Positions 1 through 8,182 are shown, counted from the first letter of the stretch. The stretch: 64,000 nt of DNA from Corallococcus macrosporus DSM 14697 (GCF_002305895.1 NZ_CP022203.1:8760001-8824000), one strand, 5' to 3'. Numbers and translations are program-made. Notes: generated from the sequence alone by a model not told the origin.

Positions 1-1240
1 CGCCGCAGTGCGAGGCCGCCACGGACGCCTCCCCTGAATCCTTCTGGCTCCGGCTCAGGTTCTCCACCGGCCCCAGGGCGAGCCCCAGGCCCACCGTGGC
101 GCGGGTGAGGACCTCCCGCTCGCCATTGAAGCCGTCCGTCCACACCAGGCGGACGCCCATGCCGGCTCCGACCATCCGCGGCGAGAGCGACTGGACCTGG
201 GTCCGCGACACCTTCCTGCGCGGCAGGAAGGTCGCTCCCCCGTCGACGCTCATCGACAGGACGACATCCGGCCCCAGTGCGCCCGGTGGAAGGTCCTGCC
301 ACGCGACGAAGAGCCGCGAGTCCCGCAGCACCACCTGCGGCTTGGATGAGGCCCGCGTGTCATTGCTGACGTTCACCACCGGCCCGAAGGAGGCGCCTGC
401 GTTCGCGCTCCGGCGCAGCAGCACCTCGCAGGACGCCAGGCCCCTGCCGCATTCGGTCCAGACCGCGTAGACGTCATTGCCCTGTACCGCCAGTTTGTGG
501 TCCCGCGAGCCCTCTCCCATGCCCGCGAGCTGCTGGATGGGCTCGAAGGTGCGGCCTCCGTCAACGCTGCGCCGGAAGTAGAGGCCCGACGACTCGTCAC
601 TGCCGACGCCGTTCCACAACACGTAGACGTGCGCCCCCTGGGCCGCCAGCTCCACCTCGCCATAGCCCTGCTGGCCATTCAGCGACTCGATGTCCGCGAA
701 GACGCCTCCCGTGGGACCGCGGATGAAGTGGATGTTCCCCCGCTCCTCTTCACTCGAGCGGAACCACCCCATGTAGACCTGACGGCTGGTGGCCGCCAGG
801 CGCAGTCCGCCCTCCTTCTCCCGGGTCAGCTCGAGGATGGTGCCAAAGGTGCCGCCTCGGTCATTGCTCGAACGAAAGCGCAGCCCGCCGTCCAACCACG
901 TCACATAGACGTGCTCGCCCTGGGCCAGCACCTTCACGCCCCGCGCGGACGCGCCGGGGTTGGCGCGCTCCGGCCCCAGGCCGAGCACCGGATGAAAGGT
1001 GGTGCCACCATCCGTGCTCCGCTGGTACCGCACACCCCCGCCTCCCCGTGCGCCATCCACCCAGACGACGTGCACGTCCCCTTGCCACGTACACACCTGC
1101 GGCACCTGGAATCCCACCGCCGTCGTGGTCAACGTCCGCGCAGGCGTGAAGAACTGCGCCATCGTGTCCCCAGGCCATCCCACCACCGCCATGGCCAGCA
1201 GCGCCCCTGCCGCCGAACCGCCACGCATTGGACTCCGCAT
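1..1240 (-). CDS. BNR-repeat (sialidase-like propeller) secreted protein, C-terminus cut off by window edge
   Basis: The minus-strand frame stays open from the ATG at 1240 to the window edge, about 413 codons, so the stop lies outside. The N-terminus (MRSPMRGGSAAGALLAMA...) is a signal peptide with probable cleavage after GDTMA. GGGGAAGG sits a few bases upstream of the ATG as a good ribosome site. The mature part repeats Asp-box/BNR motifs (STDGGTTF, SVDGGRTF, SANAGASF, SVDGGATF) spaced about 50 residues apart, each followed by a VYVxW-type strand. This is the hallmark of six- or seven-bladed sialidase-like beta propellers. No catalytic Arg triad or Tyr/Glu pair can be assigned, so a sialidase reaction is not claimed; many myxobacterial members are non-enzymatic surface proteins. 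Confidence 0.8.
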   Translation of the reverse strand, partial: MRSPMRGGSAAGALLAMAVVGWPGDTMAQFFTPARTLTTTAVGFQVPQVCTWQGDVHVVWVDGARGGGGVRYQRSTDGGTTFHPVLGLGPERANPGASARGVKVLAQGEHVYVTWLDGGLRFRSSNDRGGTFGTILELTREKEGGLRLAATSRQVYMGWFRSSEEERGNIHFIRGPTGGVFADIESLNGQQGYGEVELAAQGAHVYVLWNGVGSDESSGLYFRRSVDGGRTFEPIQQLAGMGEGSRDHKLAVQGNDVYAVWTECGRGLASCEVLLRRSANAGASFGPVVNVSNDTRASSKPQVVLRDSRLFVAWQDLPPGALGPDVVLSMSVDGGATFLPRRKVSRTQVQSLSPRMVGAGMGVRLVWTDGFNGEREVLTRATVGLGLALGPVENLSRSQKDSGEASVAASHCG

Positions 1241-1394
1241 TGCCTTCCCCCAGCGCCATGGCTCGCGGCGCGGGCGCCGGGGGTAGCGTGGGGAGCCCCC
1301 CGCTTCCATGCGTCCCGGGGGCACCCCACCCTCCCGAGCGGTGGCCGCCGGACAGTTGAGGCGGCCGCACTGCCAGGTCTGCTACACCTGCCTC

Positions 1395-1877
1395 ATGCAC
1401 CCGCACGCCCAACTCATCACCGACTTCTACTCGGCGTTCCAACGCCGGGATGCCCAGGCCATGGCCGCCTGCTACCACCCGGAGGTGGAGTTCTCCGATG
1501 CCGCCTTCCCCGGACTCCGCCGCCAGGAGCCCGGTGCCATGTGGCTCATGCTGTGCGAGCGCGGCAAGGACCTGGAGCTCACCTTCCGCGACGTCCAGGC
1601 CGATGACCATCAGGGCCGCGCCCACTGGGATGCGAGCTACACCTTCAGCGGCACCGGCCGGAAGGTGCTCAACCGCATCGACGCCGAGTTCGAGTTCCGC
1701 GACGGGAAGATTGTCCGGCACCGCGACGACTTCGACTTCTGGACCTGGTCCCGCCAGGCGCTCGGGCCCGCGGGGCTGGTGCTTGGATGGACGCCCTTCT
1801 TGAAGAAGAAGGTCCAGGCCAAGGCCCGCAAGTCACTGGACATCTTCATGCGCGAGCGCGGCATCCCCAGGGAGTAA
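1395..1877 (+). CDS. NTF2-like / SnoaL-like family protein
   Basis: A 160-residue protein beginning MHPHAQLITDFYSAFQRRD, the classic first helix of the NTF2-like (SnoaL, ketosteroid-isomerase-like) fold. It is followed by YHPEVEFSDAAFPGL and a C-terminal strand set EFEFRDGKIVRHRDDFDF. The family forms a cone-shaped pocket binding small hydrophobic molecules; members are isomerases, hydrolases or binding proteins, and the substrate here is not predictable. The ATG at 1395 aligns with the usual start of the family. The frame is open further upstream to 1308, but that extension (Pro/Arg-rich) looks like leader. A Lys-rich C-terminal tail (FLKKKVQAKARKS) extends the usual domain. Confidence 0.8.
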   Translation: MHPHAQLITDFYSAFQRRDAQAMAACYHPEVEFSDAAFPGLRRQEPGAMWLMLCERGKDLELTFRDVQADDHQGRAHWDASYTFSGTGRKVLNRIDAEFEFRDGKIVRHRDDFDFWTWSRQALGPAGLVLGWTPFLKKKVQAKARKSLDIFMRERGIPRE

Positions 1878-1918
1878 GGCGCCTTCACGGCCCTGGCACC
1901 CGGCCGCGCGCCGCCCGT

Positions 1919-3385
1919 TCACGCCTCCGGTTCGGCTTCCTGGAGGTGCTGGTACGTCAGCGGACCGTCACCCTCTCGCGCCAGCACGGCCGTGCAGCGC
2001 ACGTTGCCTCGCCAGTCCAGCAGTTGGAGGCCCAGCGTGCCGTCACCCTGCAGCAGCAGCGAGCCGTAGCCGTTGTTGCCCAGCTCCGGCCTCACGCCCG
2101 TCCACTCGGGGAAGCGTGAACGCGACTCCAGGAAGCGCACCGGCGCCGGCGAGCTCAGGCCAGGCGCCGTCACCGGCACCGGCAAGCCCGCGTGCCCCAG
2201 GCTCCCGCCCAGGAAGGGGAGCGCGGCGCCGCGGTCGAACAAAGCGCCGTGGGGCGAGGCACCCCAGAACCACAGGTCCACCAGCGCCCGGTCGACCACC
2301 AGCGCCCGCAAGTCCTCGAGCAACCCGGTGGGCCTCGGCGCGCCGTACCGGTAGGGGGCATCGTGGCTCAGGAGGATGTTGGTCGCCCCGCGCCTCCGCC
2401 CCTCCTCCAATACCGACTCCAGCCAGCCGAGGAGCCCGGGCTCCTGGTGCCTTCCCGGCTCGAAGTATGCCGTGTCCACGCCGATGAGCTGGAAGCGCTC
2501 GGAGGCCAGACAGAAGTAGCTTCCCTCCTGGACCTGCTTCGCTCGCGAGGCGCCACGCCGTTCATCCAGGTACCGGTAGAAGGGCGTGCCCCCTGAGCGC
2601 ATCTCCGCGCCCGCGTTCAGCGTCATCAACGTCGTCACGGGCAGCAGGGGTTCGAGCGGCTCGGCCACGTGCGCGTCGAATTCCCCCTGACGGCCCGCGT
2701 AGTACACGCCTCCCAGATGCACCGCGTACTCCAGGCGCTCGCCTCGCATGATGAGCTGCCGGGCCACGTAGCGCGCGGGGTACTCCCCCGTGCCGAACCC
2801 GCCGAACAGCGCCACCTCCACCGGCCGCCCAGGCCCGGGCTCGCGGAGCGTGTAGCGGAAGCGGCTCGCATGGCGGGCGTCGTCATGCCGCCGGAACGCG
2901 GCCCGGCTCCAACCGCCATGCAGCCAGGCACGCCCGCTGAACAGGAGCCACCCGCGCAGGTCCGCCACCGGCTCGAACCGCGTCCGCACCGGGTCGATGG
3001 GGATTTCGCGCGTCATCAGCGGGAAGGCGAAGTCCGGTGGCAACGACACCGAGGCCCGCGCCTGGAAGGGGGGCTGCCGCATCGCCTGGAGCGCCGCTTC
3101 GGGCTCGCGCAAGGCCTGCTCCAGGTCCTGAAGGGCATGCACCAGCGCGCCCTCCGAGACGGGTCCGCCCACTCCGTCGCGGACGCGCGTCAGGACCTCG
3201 TCGGGTGCTCGCAGGAAGCGCTCGCGCAGCGCGCCCAGGTCTTCCAGGCCGAGCGGCGGCAGCTCCAAGGCGTCAGCGCTCGCGTCTCCGTGCGGCGCCT
3301 GGACAGACGCGCCCGTCGACAGCCTGGTGGCTGAAGGTGCCCGGTACCCGAGCGCCGCGTAATACTCCATCCGCTTCCGGTCCAT
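1919..3385 (-). CDS. metallophosphoesterase-fold protein with all recognisable metal ligands replaced (pseudoenzyme)
   Basis: A 488-residue protein. Residues from about 150 onward follow the calcineurin-like phosphoesterase scaffold: a first strand ALFGGFGTGEY, then HLGGVYYAG, TLNAGAEMRSGG, LLSHDAPYRYG, WFWGASPHG and SLGHAGLPV. In active relatives these read GDxGTG, HLGDxYY, xPGNHDM, LSHHxP, WGHEH and xGHGGxP, so the Asp, Asp, Asn/His, His and GHxH ligands are all changed while the surrounding scaffold is kept. The frame has no stops, which argues for a selected pseudoenzyme rather than random decay. The N-terminal 130 residues are helical and unassigned. The start at MDRKRMEYYAALGY was chosen over an upstream in-frame GTG-type start because the extra residues are low complexity. 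Substrate or partner unknown. Confidence 0.75.
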   Translation of the reverse strand: MDRKRMEYYAALGYRAPSATRLSTGASVQAPHGDASADALELPPLGLEDLGALRERFLRAPDEVLTRVRDGVGGPVSEGALVHALQDLEQALREPEAALQAMRQPPFQARASVSLPPDFAFPLMTREIPIDPVRTRFEPVADLRGWLLFSGRAWLHGGWSRAAFRRHDDARHASRFRYTLREPGPGRPVEVALFGGFGTGEYPARYVARQLIMRGERLEYAVHLGGVYYAGRQGEFDAHVAEPLEPLLPVTTLMTLNAGAEMRSGGTPFYRYLDERRGASRAKQVQEGSYFCLASERFQLIGVDTAYFEPGRHQEPGLLGWLESVLEEGRRRGATNILLSHDAPYRYGAPRPTGLLEDLRALVVDRALVDLWFWGASPHGALFDRGAALPFLGGSLGHAGLPVPVTAPGLSSPAPVRFLESRSRFPEWTGVRPELGNNGYGSLLLQGDGTLGLQLLDWRGNVRCTAVLAREGDGPLTYQHLQEAEPEA

Positions 3386-3554
3386 GGGCCCATCATCGCC
3401 CGGTGGCCCGACGCGGGGAATGCCATGCGCGGCGCCGCGGCGCCCCGTTTGTTCATCGCGCGCTGGAGGCGGCCACGTCCGGGCTGGCCCGGTGGCCACG
3501 GCTCCTCACGGCCCCCCATGCAGTGCGCGGCGTCACAGCGCCGCGCGTTGAGGG

Positions 3555-4163
3555 CTACGGCTTTGCCTGGCCGGTGGCCGCGGCGCCTTGCGCCTTCTGG
3601 GCCTTGCCCGCATCGCGCGGGGGGTCTTCCCGGTAGGCGTAGAGCGTGTAGAACGAGCCCGTCGCGTAGCCCGGCAGCTTCCGTGGATTGAAGACACTGG
3701 TGCTCGACACCGTTCCGCCCACGAAGCCCTTGGGCACCTCCACCAGCCGCATCGCGCACCCGGCCAGCACCAGCCCCGCCGCCGGCACGTCGTTGCTCAC
3801 CAACGTGCACGTCCCCCGCGCCGTGAAGGCCCCCTCCGGCAGGTTGTAGCGCATGTAGACATTCAACTGCTGGCCGGCGGGAAACGCCGTGTCCGTCACC
3901 TGGATGCACGCCGTCGCCGAGCCGACGCGCCGGTCCCCCGTGGACACCACCTTGCCGTCCCCGGGGTCGTGCCGCGGCACGTACACGCTGCCGCCCAGCT
4001 TCACGTTCACCTCGAAGGGCGCCGCCGCGCACACCGCCGGGTCCGGAGGGCTCGCCGGGTCCTCCTGCGTGCGGAACTGCATCACCACCTCACGAGCCCC
4101 CGCGTCCGCCGACAGCAGCAGGACGCCCAATCCCCACACCGCTCCGCCGCGCAGTCTCGACAT
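3555..4163 (-). CDS. secreted hypothetical protein
   Basis: A 202-residue product with a signal peptide (MSRLRGGAVWGLGVLLLSADAGA, cleavage before REVV) and a GGAGGAAG ribosome site upstream of the ATG at 4163. The mature chain contains four well-spaced cysteines (PAVCAAAP, TACIQVTD, GTCTLVS, AGCAMRL) that could form two disulfides, and a Pro/Ala/Lys-rich C-terminal tail. The hydrophobic-polar alternation suggests a beta-sandwich. I do not recognise the family. It lies just downstream of the KAS III/TIGR02265 pair on the same strand, but 57 bp away, so co-transcription is possible rather than shown. Confidence 0.65.
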   Translation of the reverse strand: MSRLRGGAVWGLGVLLLSADAGAREVVMQFRTQEDPASPPDPAVCAAAPFEVNVKLGGSVYVPRHDPGDGKVVSTGDRRVGSATACIQVTDTAFPAGQQLNVYMRYNLPEGAFTARGTCTLVSNDVPAAGLVLAGCAMRLVEVPKGFVGGTVSSTSVFNPRKLPGYATGSFYTLYAYREDPPRDAGKAQKAQGAAATGQAKP

Positions 4164-4220
4164 GGCGTCCCTTCTTCCTCCGGACCGTCGGCGGGCCGCG
4201 GCCCGCCACAAGCCTCAGGC

Positions 4221-4817
4221 CTACTGCCACGACAACGTGTATTCGGTGTCCAGCGGCCCCGTCTGGCGGCCGTGCACCTGGACCTGCTTGCCCCCCACCG
4301 CCTCGATGACGGCCTGGAGCGTGCCCTCGTGGTAGGCGGGCGGCATGAAGTCCCGCTTCATCATGAAGATGCCGCTGGTGTCTCCCGTCCACTTCACGCC
4401 GCGCTCGCCGTAGCTGACCGCCGCCCGGTAGCCCGAGTGCAGGTTGCCCACCAGCCGCTTCGGGCTGTCCGACGCCAGCAACAACAACGTCTTGCCCGCA
4501 GCCGAGGAGAGGAAGTCCGTCGTGGCCACCACGCCCATGCGCCGCAGCGCGCCTTCGAAGCCGCCGTGCTCCGCGCTCATCACCTGCGCCGCCGTGAAGG
4601 ACATCTTCAGGAAGGCGGCCACCGGGTAGTTGAAGAAGTCGATGAAGCGCGACTCGCCGCTGGCCGCCAGACAGCGCTCCACCGCCGCGTCACCCCCCAG
4701 GGTGCGCACGGCCGACACCACGCCATTGAAGAAGAGGCCGCGGGCCATGTCGTCCTTCGTCGCCAGCGCCAGCCGCGCTTCCAGGTCCCTGGCGATGTTC
4801 ACATCCACCTTGTCCAT
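4221..4817 (-). CDS. TIGR02265 (DUF2378) family protein
   Basis: A 198-residue protein matching the Myxococcus-expanded TIGR02265/DUF2378 family. It has an N-terminal helical part with ARGLFFNGVVSAV, a middle FIDFFNYPVAAFLKMSF, and a C-terminal alpha/beta part with GDTSGIFMMKRDFMPPAYHEG. The family is about 180-200 residues, so it is full length. It resembles a heme-NO-binding-like fold in outline, but no ligand or function is established. The ATG overlaps the stop of the preceding condensing enzyme (TAATG), so the two are translationally coupled and probably act together. Its abundance in Myxococcaceae is one basis for the taxonomic call. Confidence 0.85.
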   Translation of the reverse strand: MDKVDVNIARDLEARLALATKDDMARGLFFNGVVSAVRTLGGDAAVERCLAASGESRFIDFFNYPVAAFLKMSFTAAQVMSAEHGGFEGALRRMGVVATTDFLSSAAGKTLLLLASDSPKRLVGNLHSGYRAAVSYGERGVKWTGDTSGIFMMKRDFMPPAYHEGTLQAVIEAVGGKQVQVHGRQTGPLDTEYTLSWQ

Positions 4818-5929
4818 TACAACCTCACGAGTTGCGCGCCGTAGTGGATGTTCGCGCCCACCGCGGCCACCACGACCAGGTCACCACTGCCCAGACGCAC
4901 GCGGCCCGCTTCCAGGTCCTCGGCCAGCAGGATGAGCATCCCCGCAGCGGAGGTGTTCCCGTACCGGTCCACGTTGCACGCCACCGCCTCACGCGGCAGC
5001 CCCGCCCGCTCCACGAACGCGTCCATCACCCGCTTGTTCGGCTGGTGGAAGTAATACCGCTCCACCTCCGAGCGCAGCTCCGGACGGGGGCCGAGGACCG
5101 CGTCGAGGCACTTCTGCATGTACTCAGGATAGCTGCGCGCCACCCGGAAGCCATCCACCACGAAGGCCATGTCCGCCGGACGCATCCGCCCCGGCTGATA
5201 GGGCAGCTTCAACAACCCTCCGCCCTTGCGGATGACCAAATCTCCGTGCGCGTTGCCGGAGAAGGAGGCCAGGATGCCCTGCGCGCCCGGCTCGCCCGGC
5301 TTCGACTGGAGCACCACCGCCCCCGCGCCGTCTCCGAAGACATACATGGAGAGATAGCCCTGCAGCGTCTTCGAACGGCCAGGCCCGGGCGGGAGCTCGT
5401 CGGTGTAGACCTCGCGGTTCACCAGCGGAGACGTGAACGCCGAGGCCACCACCGCCACCGTGCGGAAGCGCCCTCCGTCCATCATCTTCTTCACCAGGTC
5501 CAACACGTACGGCGTGCCGCCGCAGCCGTCATCCACCACCAGGCCAAAGGCGTCCTCGCGCAGCTCCAGCCGCCGATGCAGCTCCATGGCGTCGTGGTTG
5601 AAGTGCGGCGCATCCGGCGTGCAGGTCACCACGAAGAGCGCGTCCAGCTCCTGGGGGTCCACCCCCGCCTGGGCGAGCGCCTTGCGGAGCGCCACCTCGC
5701 ACATGTCCGTGTTGTTGGCCGGGTAGATGTGCCCGTCGTTCTCCGGCGGCGGCAGCGCCCGCCCCGTCGTCTCATCAATGTCCCAGAGGAAGCGGCGCTC
5801 GCGGATGCCCACCTTCTCTTCGATGCGCGCCGCCGGCCAGCCCGGAATCGCCCTGGCGATGCGCTCGTTGCTCACCACGCGTGAAGGAACGAAGGCACCT
5901 GCACCGACGACACAGACATTGGGTGTCAT
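4817..5929 (-). CDS. 3-oxoacyl-ACP synthase III (KAS III/FabH-like condensing enzyme)
   Basis: A 370-residue thiolase-superfamily enzyme expected to do a decarboxylative Claisen condensation between an acyl-CoA and malonyl-ACP. The KAS III catalytic triad is visible: Cys136 in DDGCGGTPY, His295 in FHQPNKRVMDAF and Asn325 in YGNTSAAGM. The GDGAGAVVL glycine-rich segment is at about residue 199. It is longer than housekeeping FabH (about 320), with an insert near residues 50-75, and it is not in a fatty-acid operon. A specialised role in secondary metabolism or a branched/long-chain lipid is therefore more likely than bulk fatty-acid initiation. Its stop overlaps the start of the TIGR02265 gene. 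The start codon has only a weak upstream ribosome site (ACGGGG). Confidence 0.85.
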   Translation of the reverse strand: MTPNVCVVGAGAFVPSRVVSNERIARAIPGWPAARIEEKVGIRERRFLWDIDETTGRALPPPENDGHIYPANNTDMCEVALRKALAQAGVDPQELDALFVVTCTPDAPHFNHDAMELHRRLELREDAFGLVVDDGCGGTPYVLDLVKKMMDGGRFRTVAVVASAFTSPLVNREVYTDELPPGPGRSKTLQGYLSMYVFGDGAGAVVLQSKPGEPGAQGILASFSGNAHGDLVIRKGGGLLKLPYQPGRMRPADMAFVVDGFRVARSYPEYMQKCLDAVLGPRPELRSEVERYYFHQPNKRVMDAFVERAGLPREAVACNVDRYGNTSAAGMLILLAEDLEAGRVRLGSGDLVVVAAVGANIHYGAQLVRL

Positions 5930-6118
5930 TTAATGGCCCCGTTTTTTCACAACCTCGCCATATGGGAGGGATTCCCTGGCGGACGGGGGTTGAGCAGGAT
6001 TCAGGCCATATACGAAGCCATTGAAACGACTGCCGCGTCCCGACAGGCCCCCTTCATCCGTGAAGCATCCCTCAACGGACATATCACCGAAACACCTGGA
6101 ATCGCTGGAGATTTCCGG

Positions 6119-6136
6119 TGCTTCACAAATGAAGCA
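6119..6136. promoter_or_regulatory. TGCTTCA-CAAA-TGAAGCA inverted repeat
   Basis: A perfect 7-bp inverted repeat with a 4-base spacer. The same TGAAGCA half site occurs again at 6061-6067. It lies about 190-210 bp upstream of the KAS III start. Repeated half sites argue for a protein-binding site more than for a simple hairpin. The regulator is unknown. Confidence 0.4.
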
Positions 6137-6246
6137 GCGACCGTTGAGAGTGAAGCGCTTCGACGCGAGAATTTCCTCTCGGTGACTGAGCATGTCACCT
6201 GAGGTGTCTGCCTTGACTCCGCTTCCCCATGAAAAAGGGGCGCGCA

Positions 6247-6272
6247 CATGTGAGTAGATAAGGACTCACATG
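6247..6272. promoter_or_regulatory. 26-bp perfect palindrome CATGTGAGT-N8-ACTCACATG (candidate operator)
   Basis: Both 9-bp arms are exact inverted copies around an AT-rich 8-base centre. A further TGTGAGT half site lies about 30 bp away near 6299-6305. It is placed between the 3' end of the SSB-tail gene and the KAS III gene, about 320 bp upstream of the latter. The symmetry and size fit a dimeric repressor (TetR or GntR type); a stem-loop in RNA is the alternative. No T-run follows, so it is not a typical intrinsic terminator. Confidence 0.45.
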
Positions 6273-6403
6273 ATACGCGGGCGGGCCGAGCCTCTCACTG
6301 TGAGTCTCTGGCTTGAAGCACGGATGAGACACGTGTCCTGAAATCAACAAGCCGGGAAGGCCGCCCGTTCGCGCGGGGCGGCCACTCACCAGGCCGAGGT
6401 GTT

Positions 6404-6918
6404 TCAGAACGGGATGTTGTCGTCGTCGTTCGGCGGAGGGATGTCGTCGCCGCCGTAGCCGCCGCCGCCGTAGCCCCCCGGCCACCGCCGCCGTACCCCG
6501 CGTCACCACCGCCGCCCGCGCCGCCGCCCTGCTGCCGGGCAATCTCCGCCTCGATGGCGGCGAGGAGCTGGCGCTCCTTGTCGTGCCAGCGTGACTTGCT
6601 CGCGTCGTTCAGGGTGCGGCGCGCGCCGTTGGCGTAGAACTCCAGGTCGCCCATGCTGGCGCCGACGATGGGCGCGCCCTTGCTGCGACCGTAGTTGGGG
6701 AAGACCATTCCATCGCCGCCGCCGCCGCCGCCGCTGCTCGCTGGCGCCGAACGCCGCGCCACCGGCGCCGCCGCGTCCGGCGTGCCGCCGATGGACATCT
6801 CTCCCAGCGTCAGCGTGAAGCCCTCGCCGCTCTTGAACGCCGTGCCCACACGCACCTGCTCCACCCGTCCGTCGGGACGACGCACCGCCACGGTGACCGG
6901 ATAACCTTGCTCGCTCAT
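6404..6918 (-). CDS. ExoX-C-like protein with SSB-type acidic tail, frameshifted near 6475
   Basis: Begins MSEQGYPVTVAVRRPDGR with a small beta domain, then a segment with GRSKGAPIVGASMGDLEFYA resembling the ExoX-like C-terminal domain, then a Gly-rich linker. Read without interruption the frame runs to 6295 and ends in Arg/Thr-rich nonsense. Shifting frame by one base at the G6 run (plus-strand C6 at about 6474-6479) instead gives a Gly/Tyr-rich linker and the ending NDDDNIPF followed by TGA at 6404-6406. DDDxIPF is the hallmark tip of bacterial single-strand DNA-binding protein that docks repair and replication enzymes. So the intended product probably ends at 6404. The shift may be a homopolymer sequencing error, a recent mutation or slippage. 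Ribosome site is weak. Confidence 0.65.
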
Positions 6919-7117
6919 GCGGGGCCGAATCCCATCCCCGCCCGGCTACTGTCAACGATGACTCGAAGGGGATGTCCTGCACCCGGCCCGCTCGTCTGGC
7001 CTGCTCGGCGTGCGCGAGCCCGTCAACGCCCCACGGGCGGCCACCACGACACGGCCACGTCCCCGGGCGGCGCCCTCTCCACGAGGGCACCCGCGCCTGA
7101 AGGACGCAGCCGTCGAA

Positions 7118-8056
7118 TCAGAACAGGGAGCCCTGCGCGGAGGACTTGCCTGCCCTCTTGCGCTTGCCGGCCTTGGCCGCGGTGGCCTTGACCTTGCGGC
7201 CGCCCTTGGCCGGGGCCTTCTTCGCCGCAGCGCCCTTCCTGGCACCCGCGGCCTTCTTCGCCGCCGGCGCCTTCTTCGCCGCCGGGGCCTTCTTCGCCGC
7301 CGGGGCCTTCTTCGCCGCCGAGGTCTTCTTCACCGCCGCGCCCTTCCTGGCGCCCGCGGCCTTCTTCGCCGCCGGGGCCTTCTTCGCGGCCGAGGTCTTC
7401 TTCGCCGCCGCGCCCCTCCTGGCGCCCGCGGCCTTCTTCGCGGCCCGCGCCTTCTTCCCGGTGGCGGAGGTCTGCTCCGCGGCGTCGGCGGAGTCCTGCT
7501 TCGCCGCCGGGGCCGGAGCGGGCGTCTGATCGCTCACGCCGCCCTCACGCAGCGCCTTGCTGGCGGCGCGGCCTCGCGGGAGCGTCACTTCCTCCACCGA
7601 CTGCGGAGGCGCGTCGTCCGCCCACGCCGCGGGACGGCGGTTGGTCCGCATCAGCAGCCGCAGCTTCTGGTAGTGCGCCGAGCAGTAGCCCTTGGAACGG
7701 CTGGGCCGGTCGCAGCCAATGACGGCGCACGCCCGCGAACCTTCCTCCGCGCGCGCCCGGCCACCCACCGGCCGGGCCTCGGCGGTCTTCACTCCGGAAG
7801 CCCGGCTCCGCGTCGCCGCGACGGCCTGCTTCCTGCCCCCCCTTGCCCGCGTGGACTCCAGCGCGGCCGCGGCCGGCCTCACGCCCGCCATGGCGCCAAG
7901 ACGGCTGGTCAGCGGCGCCAGGCGGTGCGTCACCGCGCGCAGCAACTCCAGGGCCTCCAGGCCTTCCTCCATGCGCCGGACCGCCTCCTGCAACGGGACC
8001 AACTGCGCATCGAGTTCGCGCCGGAAGATTTCGCCAAGAGCATTCGCAATGGACAT
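7118..8056 (-). CDS. zinc-finger protein with histone-H1-like Lys/Ala-rich tail
   Basis: A 312-residue protein in three parts. Residues 1-60 form an amphipathic helix (MSIANALGEIFRRELDAQL...) likely to be a coiled coil. Around 108-135 is a C-x4-C-x9-C-x2-H type zinc knuckle (ACAVIGCDRPSRSKGYCSAH). From about 195 to the end, AAKK(A/T)(P/S)A repeats resemble eukaryotic H1 tails and those of other myxobacterial nucleoid proteins. The composition predicts non-specific DNA binding; the knuckle may add specificity. The last five residues are QGSLF, close to the QLxLF beta-clamp-binding motif, which may be coincidence. The repeats make this locus prone to length change. Role in chromosome compaction or regulation is inference. 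Confidence 0.75.
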   Translation of the reverse strand: MSIANALGEIFRRELDAQLVPLQEAVRRMEEGLEALELLRAVTHRLAPLTSRLGAMAGVRPAAAALESTRARGGRKQAVAATRSRASGVKTAEARPVGGRARAEEGSRACAVIGCDRPSRSKGYCSAHYQKLRLLMRTNRRPAAWADDAPPQSVEEVTLPRGRAASKALREGGVSDQTPAPAPAAKQDSADAAEQTSATGKKARAAKKAAGARRGAAAKKTSAAKKAPAAKKAAGARKGAAVKKTSAAKKAPAAKKAPAAKKAPAAKKAAGARKGAAAKKAPAKGGRKVKATAAKAGKRKRAGKSSAQGSLF

Positions 8057-8182
8057 TGCTCGGGAGAATACACGGTGGCCTGGGAAACCGGTGTGAAAAC
8101 CTGTGCTTGGCTCGCACCAATCGTTGACCGGCGGGCGAAGCCATACATCCCATGGGGTCGGCCCCTCCCAGCGAAGCAGCGT

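Larger units (their letters stand above)
5930..6403. other. 474-bp intergenic region upstream of the KAS III gene, rich in dyads
   Basis: Visibly less GC-rich than its surroundings. Short open frames exist on both strands (for example 5930-6247 minus), but none has a convincing ribosome site, codon bias or protein-like composition. The interval holds three TGAAGCA-type half sites (6061-6067, 6119-6125 inverted, 6130-6136), a GAAGCGCTTC palindrome near 6151 and a perfect 9-bp dyad at 6247-6272. It most likely contains the promoter and operators of the condensing-enzyme operon. Confidence 0.5.

Noticed and set aside
5930-6247. 105-codon minus-strand frame just upstream of the KAS III gene
   Set aside because: No ribosome site, no typical codon bias, no recognisable domain, and a competing frame of similar length on the other strand; treated as regulatory DNA.
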